Source of the DNA: UBA4246 sp045113475
Lineage (GTDB): Bacteria; Bacillota; Clostridia; Christensenellales; Aristaeellaceae
Direction of reading: 5' to 3'
DNA length: 6,641 nt
Assembly (NCBI GenBank): GCA_045113475.1
Contig: JBGUIY010000330.1
Coordinates: forward strand, 1 to 6,641
Shown: piece after piece, positions 1-5,010 of the stretch
How positions within the stretch are numbered: the stretch's first letter is position 1
How the letters are laid out: the number at the start of each line of letters is the position of its first letter
The notes under the pieces: model-generated
What the model was told of the DNA's origin: nothing
The model's input: the letters and a program-made list of their open reading frames with translations, nothing else
Databases searched by the model: none
Made by a program: the position numbers and the translations under genes

Positions 1-861
1 GGCGCGGAAGTTTACGAAGAAATTTATTCCGCCGAAGCGACGATGCAACCTGTGAAAACCTACGAGTACGGCACAGAAATCGAGATCCAGAAGCTGGGCC
101 TGGGCTACTGCCGGGTACGCAGCGACGACAACAAGGTGCTCTTCGTGCGCACCCGTGACCTGTCCTTCAGCAACGAGCCCTTCGGCAGCCAGCTGGCTAT
201 CGTGTTCGTGAAGCGCTCCAAGGTGCTGCCGCTGCACAAGACGGACAGCGCCAAGTCCAAGCGCGTCACCGATGTTCCCGACGGGAGCTACGTGGTGGTG
301 CTGGAAAAGGGCGCTACCTTCTCTCACGTGCTGTACGGCAAATATGATGGATATCTGCAGAACGCCTACCTCTCCTTCCGTGAAGCGTGGCCTGACGACG
401 TGCAGCAGGCGATCCTGCGCAATCCGGACCAGCCCAAGCGCCATATGACCATCAACCTGCGCTCCGCCGATTCCCTCAACGGGAAAAAGGTCACCACGCT
501 CCCGACCTATAACAAGAAGACCAAGTCGAATACCATCCTGACCGTGCTGCAGATCAAGGGCGAATGGGCTGAGATCGAGGCCGATAAAACCGGCAAGGGC
601 ATTTACAGCTACATCCACGGTTACCTGAAGTCCAGCTGGGTCGAAGCGCTGGAGCCTGCTCCCGCCGCTGAGACGGAGAAAGAGCCTGAAGGGGAGACCA
701 AGCCCGAGGAAGCCAAGACCGAAGAGGCCACCGAGGACGTGGAGCTGAAGGAAGGCGCGGCGATGGAAGAACCGGATGACGAAGCGTCTGTCCCCGACGA
801 CGAGGAAGAGCCGGTCGAAGCTGAAGAAGCGCTGGAACCCGAATGGGATGAGGGCGAATAA
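1..861 (+). CDS. SH3-like repeat protein with acidic C-terminal tail (5' partial)
   Basis: The reading frame is open from base 1 and there is no convincing Shine-Dalgarno site before the ATG at 43, so the true start probably lies upstream; 286 residues are visible. Two modules look like bacterial SH3-type (SH3b) folds: about bases 223-378, ending in GYLQNAYLSF, and about 445-651, opening with INLRSADSLNGKKVTTLP and ending in GYLKSSWVEAL. A degenerate module may precede them near bases 90-170. The last 69 residues (652-858) form a low-complexity tail with 32 Asp or Glu, rich also in Ala and Pro, probably disordered. No catalytic domain, membrane segment or LPXTG anchor is visible in this part. 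SH3b domains usually bind peptides or cell wall and often sit on surface proteins, but location cannot be judged without the N-terminus. The next gene follows after 23 bp, so co-transcription is possible. The repeat fold is fairly secure; the function is unknown. Confidence 0.7.
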   Translation, partial: GAEVYEEIYSAEATMQPVKTYEYGTEIEIQKLGLGYCRVRSDDNKVLFVRTRDLSFSNEPFGSQLAIVFVKRSKVLPLHKTDSAKSKRVTDVPDGSYVVVLEKGATFSHVLYGKYDGYLQNAYLSFREAWPDDVQQAILRNPDQPKRHMTINLRSADSLNGKKVTTLPTYNKKTKSNTILTVLQIKGEWAEIEADKTGKGIYSYIHGYLKSSWVEALEPAPAAETEKEPEGETKPEEAKTEEATEDVELKEGAAMEEPDDEASVPDDEEEPVEAEEALEPEWDEGE

Positions 862-884
862 CACGATCGAACTGCGGGTGAACC

Positions 885-2357
885 ATGAGTGAATCCCTCC
901 GTCCCGTGTATGCGGCGATCGACCTGAAGAGCTTTTACGCCTCGGTCGAATGCGTGGAGCGCGGCCTTGACCCGCTCACGTCGCTGCTGGTGGTTGCGGA
1001 CGAATCCCGAACAGAAAAAACAATATGTCTGGCTGTGTCCCCGGCGCTCAAGGCTTATGGGCTGCCGGGGCGCTGCCGTTTATTTGAAGTGGTCGAAAAG
1101 GCACGGCAGGTGCGCCGCCGGACGGGCGAGGAGCTCAATTATCTGGTGGCGCCGCCGCGCATGCGCCTTTATATGGAGTACAGCGCCAGGATATACGAAA
1201 AGGTCTACCTGAAATACGTATCTCCCGAGGATATCCACGTATACAGCATCGACGAGGTGATGATCGACCTGACCCGTTACCTGGGGCTGTACGGCGTCAC
1301 CGCCCATGAGCTGGTGCGGCGCATGATCGGCAGTATCCTGCGGATCACCGGCATCACCGCCACCGCCGGCATCGGCACCAACCTGTATCTGGCCAAGGTG
1401 GCCATGGACATCGTGGCCAAGCATGTGCCCGCTGACCGGGACGGTGTGCGCATCGCGGAACTGGACGAGCGTGCCTACCGTGAACGGCTGTGGGCCCACC
1501 AGCCCCTGACGGCCTTCTGGCGCGTCGGCCCGGGCATCGCGGAACGCCTGAAGAAGCACGGCTGCCTGACCATGGGCGACGTGGCCCGGTTGAGCCTGAA
1601 GAGCGAGGACATCCTGTACAGGGAGTTCGGTGTCGATGCCGAATTGCTGATCGACCACGCCTGGGGCGTGGAAACCTGTACCATGGCGGACATCAAGGCC
1701 TACCGGCCTGCCGTCAACTCCCTTTCTGCGGGCCAGGTGCTTGCCGAACCCTATCCGCCGGAAAAGGCGCGGCTGGTGGCCAGCGAGATGGCCGAGCAGC
1801 TGGGCCTGGAGCTGTTCGAGCGCCAGCTCAAAACCAACAGCGTGACCCTGACCGTGATCTATGACACCGAGGCCGTGACCGGGAAGCGCTGGACGGGCCC
1901 CGTGGTGGAAGACCGTTACGGCCGCAAAATGCCCAAGGAGGCCCACGGCTCCAGGAACATCACCGACGCAGGCGGCGCGCCGGTGTACACGAATTCCGTG
2001 AGCAAGATCATCGACGCGGTGCTCAGCGTCTTTGACCGTGTGGTGAACCCCGGCCTGACGGTGCGGCGCATGTACCTGGCGCTAAACAGCACCGTAGGTG
2101 AGGACGCGCCGCAGGCGAACCGGCCCCGGCAGCTGGACCTGTTTACCGACGTGGGAACGCTGGAGCGGGAACGGGAAGCCCTGAGCCGTGAGCGCCGTAT
2201 GCAGGAGGCGCTGCTCAACATCAAAAAGAAATACGGCAAAAACGCGATCCTGCGCGGCGTCAGCTACCAGGAAGGCGCCACCGCCCGGGAGCGCAACCGC
2301 CAGATCGGCGGCCACGCGGCAGGGGACGGGGAGGAGGAACGCCATGGGAAGGTATGA
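885..2357 (+). CDS. Y-family translesion DNA polymerase (DinB/UmuC/UvrX-like)
   Basis: A 490-residue error-prone polymerase that copies past damaged template bases. The palm begins with AAIDLKSFYASVE, giving catalytic Asp13 and the likely steric-gate Tyr18 that excludes ribonucleotides. The second catalytic pair is Asp123-Glu124 in YSIDEV. TATAGIGTNLYLAKVAMD (about 158-175) is the conserved palm/thumb stretch, and RVGPGIAERLKKHGCLTMGD (213-232) is the helix-hairpin-helix of the thumb. The little-finger domain follows at about 275-400. QLDLF at 416-420 is a canonical beta-clamp-binding motif. The C-terminal stretch after it (KKKYGKNAILRG, then ERNRQIGGH) is typical of clostridial members often annotated as DNA repair protein or UvrX-like. 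Length is complete for this branch, longer than E. coli DinB (351 residues). The start is fixed by an in-frame stop at 879-881; its ribosome binding site is weak (GGTGA, about 877-881). The gene overlaps the YolD-like gene by 14 bp. No complete LexA box is seen upstream. Family call very secure; exact subfamily less so. Confidence 0.95.
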   Translation: MSESLRPVYAAIDLKSFYASVECVERGLDPLTSLLVVADESRTEKTICLAVSPALKAYGLPGRCRLFEVVEKARQVRRRTGEELNYLVAPPRMRLYMEYSARIYEKVYLKYVSPEDIHVYSIDEVMIDLTRYLGLYGVTAHELVRRMIGSILRITGITATAGIGTNLYLAKVAMDIVAKHVPADRDGVRIAELDERAYRERLWAHQPLTAFWRVGPGIAERLKKHGCLTMGDVARLSLKSEDILYREFGVDAELLIDHAWGVETCTMADIKAYRPAVNSLSAGQVLAEPYPPEKARLVASEMAEQLGLELFERQLKTNSVTLTVIYDTEAVTGKRWTGPVVEDRYGRKMPKEAHGSRNITDAGGAPVYTNSVSKIIDAVLSVFDRVVNPGLTVRRMYLALNSTVGEDAPQANRPRQLDLFTDVGTLEREREALSRERRMQEALLNIKKKYGKNAILRGVSYQEGATARERNRQIGGHAAGDGEEERHGKV

Positions 2358-2766
2358 CGATATCATCGGCCTGGAGCGGCCTGTCTCCCTGAAGCATCCG
2401 CCCATGCCGCGGCCGGACCGCGCCAAGCAGTTCATGCCCTTCGCCGCGCTGCGGGGCTTCGACGACGTGATCGACGACCGGGGCGTGCTGCGGGAACGGC
2501 GGCGTATCCTCAGCGAGGACGAGCGGGAAACACTGGACGAAAGTCTCCGGCTGCTGGCTGAGCGGCTGAGTATGGGGGAGTGTCCGGAGGTCAGGATCAT
2601 GCTGTTTGACCGTGATCCCGCGCGCTCTGACGAGCAGGAAGAATGGGGCTACTACCGGGAGGTCACAGGACGCGCCGAAAAGCTCCGGTCCACTGAGCGG
2701 GACGTGAAGGTGGCTGGCGTGTACTATGCCATGGATAAGATCGACGAAATCAGGGTGGGATCGTAG
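2344..2766 (+). CDS. YolD-like family protein, partner of the Y-family polymerase
   Basis: A 140-residue protein beginning MGRYDDIIGLERPVS, followed by HPPMPRPDRAKQFMPFAAL; this N-terminus with the QFMPFAAL block is the hallmark of YolD-like proteins in clostridia. The middle (about 50-75) is charged and helical, and the C-terminal half, with DVKVAGVYYAMDKIDEIRV near the end, forms the small beta-rich domain. The start is chosen from GGAGGAGG at 2330-2337, six bases before the ATG; the frame runs open further upstream to 2188, but that part only shadows the polymerase gene. It overlaps the polymerase 3' end by 14 bp, so translation is probably coupled. YolD-like genes commonly sit beside UvrX/UmuC-type polymerases in Firmicutes, and a role as regulatory or accessory subunit, by analogy to UmuD, has been proposed; the biochemical role is not established. 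No LexA-type Ser-Lys protease signature is visible, so it is not a UmuD homologue. Confidence 0.88.
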   Translation: MGRYDDIIGLERPVSLKHPPMPRPDRAKQFMPFAALRGFDDVIDDRGVLRERRRILSEDERETLDESLRLLAERLSMGECPEVRIMLFDRDPARSDEQEEWGYYREVTGRAEKLRSTERDVKVAGVYYAMDKIDEIRVGS

Positions 2767-2918
2767 ATGATCCTGCCTTTTATCATTGATTGCGGATCCT
2801 GATTGGTGAAACGACCGCTATACTGATTATACCGATCTGTTCTGTTGCGGAACCAAGGTCGTATGCCTTGTTGAACCATTCTGCGGCACAAGGGCTATCA
2901 TCGCCCGTTCGTGAAAGC
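2767..2918 (+). other. Non-coding leader upstream of the thiT promoter
   Basis: This stretch separates the polymerase/YolD unit from the thiT promoter. It is less GC-rich than the flanking genes. I find no gene, no RNA gene and no convincing intrinsic terminator. The best hairpin (2851-2858 with 2866-2872, one bulge) is weak and has no T-run. How transcription of the polymerase unit ends is therefore unclear. Confidence 0.5.
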
Positions 2919-2920
2919 GG

Positions 2921-2948
2921 TTGACAACCATTCAAAAAATGCTATAAT
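2921..2948 (+). promoter_or_regulatory. Sigma-A type promoter of the thiT unit (extended -10)
   Basis: A perfect -35 TTGACA (2921-2926) is followed after 16 bp by a perfect -10 TATAAT (2943-2948), preceded by TG at 2940-2941, giving an extended -10. The expected start of transcription is about 2955, immediately before the first helix of the TPP aptamer. So strong a promoter suggests that control is exerted mainly by the riboswitch. An 11-bp palindrome, GGTTGACAACC (2919-2929), lies over the -35. Confidence 0.9.
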
Positions 2949-2955
2949 ACGTTTG

Positions 2956-3042
2956 TCCGCTGGGGGCGTCGCGACTGGTCACAGTCCGGCTGAGAAGGCA
3001 CCCTTGGAACCTGTGTAGGTCATCCTACCGAAGGGAAGCGGC
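2956..3042 (+). promoter_or_regulatory. TPP riboswitch (THI box) aptamer
   Basis: The RNA senses thiamine pyrophosphate and controls the downstream transporter unit. P1 pairs CCGCU (2957-2961) with AGCGG (3037-3041). A P3-type hairpin pairs GACUG (2973-2977) with CAGUC (2982-2986). The invariant CUGAGA lies at 2990-2995, next to the pyrimidine-binding pocket, followed by ACCC (3000-3003) and CUUGGAACCUG (3003-3013). A P5-type hairpin pairs GUAGG (3015-3019) with CCUAC (3024-3028), and GAAGGGAAG (3030-3038) closes the core. The order and spacing match the TPP family. Its place before a thiamine transporter gene confirms the specificity. A terminator follows, so control is by premature termination: high TPP should switch the genes off. 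Confidence 0.95.
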
Positions 3043-3064
3043 AATCGGCTGAAGGCTGACTGTC

Positions 3065-3102
3065 CCTCCCCGCGTTTCTGACCGGGGAGGTTTCCTTATT
3101 TT
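3065..3102 (+). terminator. Intrinsic terminator of the riboswitch (attenuator)
   Basis: CCTCCCCG (3065-3072) and CGGGGAGG (3083-3090) form a perfect 8-bp stem with a 10-base loop, followed by a T-rich run (3091-3102). It lies between the aptamer and the thiT ribosome binding site, as expected for the expression platform of a transcription-terminating TPP switch. The left arm can also pair with the 5' side of the aptamer (2961-2966), a candidate antiterminator. Confidence 0.9.
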
Positions 3103-3136
3103 GGCGGAACACTTATTGCATAGAGGAGGCTGAACC

Positions 3137-3970
3137 ATGTTGTTTTCATCTGTCGCGTTTGCTGAGGGTACGGAACCGGCGCCCAATTACCTGAAAGATA
3201 CGGTATTCAAGAAACTGCTGAATGCCGGCCCGTCGGTTTGGGTGATGCTGGCGGCGCTGGTCGCTCTGGGCGTGATCCTGATGCTGATCGCAAAGTCACA
3301 GAAGAAATGGAATGCGAGAATGGTCGCCTACGCGTCCCTGTCCATTGCTCTGAGCTTCGTGCTGAGTTATATCAGGCTGTTCCGTATGCCCCAGGGCGGC
3401 TCCATTACCCCCGGCAGTATGCTGCCGATCATGATGTTCTCTGCTGCATACGGCGTCGGACCGGGCTTGCTGACCGGCCTGGTGTACGGACTTCTGCAGT
3501 ACCTGCAGGGCGGGGATTTCCTGAATGTATGGCAGTTCTTGTTTGACTACCTGATCGCTTTTGCCGCGCTGGGCCTGGCCGGCCTGCACAAGTACATGAA
3601 GGCAGGCTGGTGGCGTTATGCCGTCCCGGCAGTGACGCTGGCATTGCTGGCCGCCATGGCCGTCGCCTATCCGCAGCTGATGACGCTTTACATCGTGCTG
3701 GGGGTCATAGCCGTGGCACTGCTCGTTCTGACCTATCGTTTCCCGGACCGTTCCGCGCTGCTTCCGTCCATGGGCGTTGCAGTGCTGGGCCGCGCGGTTT
3801 CCGCGATCCTGGCAGGTCTGATGTGGGTCGCGGCTTATCCGCTGGAAGACGGCCAGGCGCCGTTGGCTTACAGCATCGTATACAACGGCGCTTACCTGGT
3901 GCCTGAACTGACAATCTGCATGGCGCTGGCCGTTGCGATGGGGGACCGGATATATAAACAGATGAAGTGA
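3137..3970 (+). CDS. thiT: Thiamine ECF transporter substrate-binding membrane subunit ThiT
   Basis: An integral membrane protein (277 residues) that binds thiamine and is expected to work with a shared ECF module (EcfT plus two EcfA ATPases) encoded elsewhere. The ThiT core is recognisable from RLFRMPQGGSITPGSMLPI (80-98), then YGVGPGLLTGLVYGLLQYL (105-123) and the C-terminal YNGAYLVPE (249-257); the aromatic residues and Asn250 probably belong to the thiamine pocket. It is longer than typical ThiT (about 180-200 residues). About nine hydrophobic segments are visible instead of six: an extra one at about 33-52, and an extra pair at about 160-177 and 182-200 inside the core. The N-terminus (SSVAFAEG) resembles the end of a signal peptide, but an in-frame stop at 3131-3133 fixes the ATG, with AGGAGG at 3124-3129. 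Placement behind a TPP riboswitch strongly supports thiamine as ligand. Confidence 0.92.
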   Translation: MLFSSVAFAEGTEPAPNYLKDTVFKKLLNAGPSVWVMLAALVALGVILMLIAKSQKKWNARMVAYASLSIALSFVLSYIRLFRMPQGGSITPGSMLPIMMFSAAYGVGPGLLTGLVYGLLQYLQGGDFLNVWQFLFDYLIAFAALGLAGLHKYMKAGWWRYAVPAVTLALLAAMAVAYPQLMTLYIVLGVIAVALLVLTYRFPDRSALLPSMGVAVLGRAVSAILAGLMWVAAYPLEDGQAPLAYSIVYNGAYLVPELTICMALAVAMGDRIYKQMK

Positions 3971-3974
3971 TTTT

Positions 3975-4838
3975 ATGACATACAGCAGGGTCATCGATTT
4001 CCATACCCATACCTTCCCGGAGGCGATCGCTGCCCGCGCGGTGGCGCAGCTGAGCGCCGCTTCGCACACGAAAGCCTTCACCGACGGGACCGAAGCCGGC
4101 CTGTGCGCTTCCATGCGCAGGGCCGGCATTGACATGTCCGTGATCCTGCCGGTGGCGACGAACCCGCGCCAGGTGGTCAGGATCAACGACGCCTCCATGC
4201 GCATCAACGAGTGTATGGAGGAGACCGGGCTCCTCTCCTTTGGCTGCATGCACCCGGACTATGAGGATTGGCATCAGGAGCTGCGCCGCGTCAGCGAGGC
4301 GGGGATCCGCGGGATCAAGCTGCATCCGGTATACCAGAGCGTCGATTTCGACGATCCGCGCACGCTGCGCATCCTCAGCCGCTGCGCCGAACTGGGCCTG
4401 GCCGTGCTGGTCCACGCGGGACTGGACGTAGGTTTTCCGGGGGCCGTTCGCGTTTCGCCGCGGATGATCCTGCACGCGCTGCGCGAGGTGGGGCCGATGA
4501 CGCTGATCCTCGCCCACATGGGCGGCTGGCGCTGCTGGGACGAGGTGCTGGACCTCCTGCCGCAGTGCGGCGCGTACATCGACACCTCGTTTTCCCTGGG
4601 CAGCATGACGCCCAACGGCGACGGCCATTACCGGGATGAGTCAGAGCTGCAGATGCTGGACGGGGCGCGCTTTATGGCCCTCGTCCGCGCCTTCGGGGCG
4701 GAAAGGGTACTGATCGGCACCGACAGCCCCTGGGCGGACCAGGCGGAGGCCCTCCGGCAGATACGGAGCCTTCCGCTGACTGACAAGGAACAGCGCCTGA
4801 TCCTGCATGAAAACGCGGAAAGGCTGCTGGGGTTATAA
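3975..4838 (+). CDS. Metal-dependent amidohydrolase (TIM barrel, amidohydrolase-2 family)
   Basis: A 287-residue cytoplasmic TIM-barrel hydrolase or decarboxylase of the amidohydrolase superfamily. The ordered metal-site motifs are visible: His10 and His12 in DFHTH on strand 1, GIKLHP (113-118), His147 in VLVHAG, His181 in AHMGG and Asp250 in IGTDSPW on the last strand. This resembles the ACMSD/amidohydrolase-2 (PF04909) pattern more than a urease-like site with a carboxylated lysine, though Lys115 is a conserved residue of this branch. No signal peptide is seen. The gene starts 4 bp after the thiT stop, with only a weak ribosome binding site, so translation is probably coupled. It lies in the same TPP-controlled unit and is closed off by the terminator at 4854-4898. 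The substrate is unknown; a role in salvage of thiamine or its breakdown products is inferred only from this context. It is not a known thiamine-pathway enzyme such as TenA, ThiD or ThiE. Confidence 0.88.
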   Translation: MTYSRVIDFHTHTFPEAIAARAVAQLSAASHTKAFTDGTEAGLCASMRRAGIDMSVILPVATNPRQVVRINDASMRINECMEETGLLSFGCMHPDYEDWHQELRRVSEAGIRGIKLHPVYQSVDFDDPRTLRILSRCAELGLAVLVHAGLDVGFPGAVRVSPRMILHALREVGPMTLILAHMGGWRCWDEVLDLLPQCGAYIDTSFSLGSMTPNGDGHYRDESELQMLDGARFMALVRAFGAERVLIGTDSPWADQAEALRQIRSLPLTDKEQRLILHENAERLLGL

Positions 4839-4853
4839 AGGATTGGAAACAAA

Positions 4854-4898
4854 GCGGGATCGCCGCGGTATCGGGCCGCGCCGGTCCCGTTTATTTGT
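4854..4898 (+). terminator. Strong intrinsic terminator after the thiamine unit
   Basis: The arms 4855-4868 and 4876-4889 form a 14-position stem with one C-C mismatch and one G-T wobble, a seven-base loop (4869-4875), and a following T-rich run (TTTATTTGT, 4890-4898). It lies 16 bases after the amidohydrolase stop codon. It should end the thiT transcript and isolate the AAA+ gene. Confidence 0.88.
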
Positions 4899-4918
4899 GC
4901 GTTTCCGGAAAGTACTCC

Positions 4919-4947
4919 TTGCTTTTTCAGCCTGACTAAGGTACAAT
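4919..4947 (+). promoter_or_regulatory. Probable promoter of the AAA+ ATPase gene
   Basis: TACAAT (4942-4947) matches the -10 consensus at five of six positions. A weak -35, TTGCTT (4919-4924), stands 17 bp upstream. Transcription would start near 4954, some 57 bases before the chosen ATG. The preceding terminator makes a separate promoter necessary. Confidence 0.55.
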
Positions 4948-4971
4948 AAAACTGGTTTGTTGTGTACCTTA
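4937..4971 (+). promoter_or_regulatory. Inverted repeat overlapping the -10: candidate operator
   Basis: TAAGGTACA (4937-4945) and TGTACCTTA (4963-4971) are perfect 9-bp inverted arms separated by 17 bp. The left arm covers most of the -10 and the right arm lies in the early transcribed region. This placement would suit a dimeric repressor that blocks promoter opening. Which protein would bind is unknown, and no regulator gene is visible in the window. Confidence 0.5.
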
Positions 4972-5010
4972 TGCAAATACAGAAACTTACAGGAAGAAGG
5001 ATATATTATC

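Noticed and set aside
43..45. ATG at 43 as the real start of the SH3-like protein
   Set aside because: The frame is open to base 1 with protein-like codons and there is no ribosome binding site before 43, so the gene is treated as cut by the window edge.
867..884. LexA (SOS) box before the polymerase gene
   Set aside because: Only a CGAAC half-site is present at 869-873. The second half needed for the Firmicute consensus, GTTCG at the proper spacing, is missing.
1080..1946. Long open frame on the minus strand inside the polymerase gene (288 codons)
   Set aside because: It is antisense to a gene with clear catalytic motifs. Its translation is His/Gly/Gln-rich with no recognisable domain, as expected of a shadow in GC-rich DNA.
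2188..2343. Upstream extension of the YolD-like frame
   Set aside because: The extension only shadows the polymerase 3' end and is Arg/Ala/Thr-rich. The strong ribosome binding site and family N-terminus point to the ATG at 2344.
2767..2802. Eleven-codon open frame directly after the YolD stop
   Set aside because: It is too short, has no ribosome binding site of its own and no recognisable leader-peptide feature.
2851..2872. Terminator after the polymerase/YolD unit
   Set aside because: The hairpin has only a few pairs with a bulge and is followed by GAACCA rather than a T-run.
3296..4628. Two long minus-strand frames across thiT and the amidohydrolase (3296-4249 and 3705-4628)
   Set aside because: Both lie opposite well-supported genes, overlap each other and have compositionally odd, domain-free translations.
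4957..5010. TTG start for the AAA+ gene
   Set aside because: It has no ribosome binding site, falls almost on the predicted transcription start and inside the inverted repeat. The ATG at 5011 has AGGAAGAAGG upstream.
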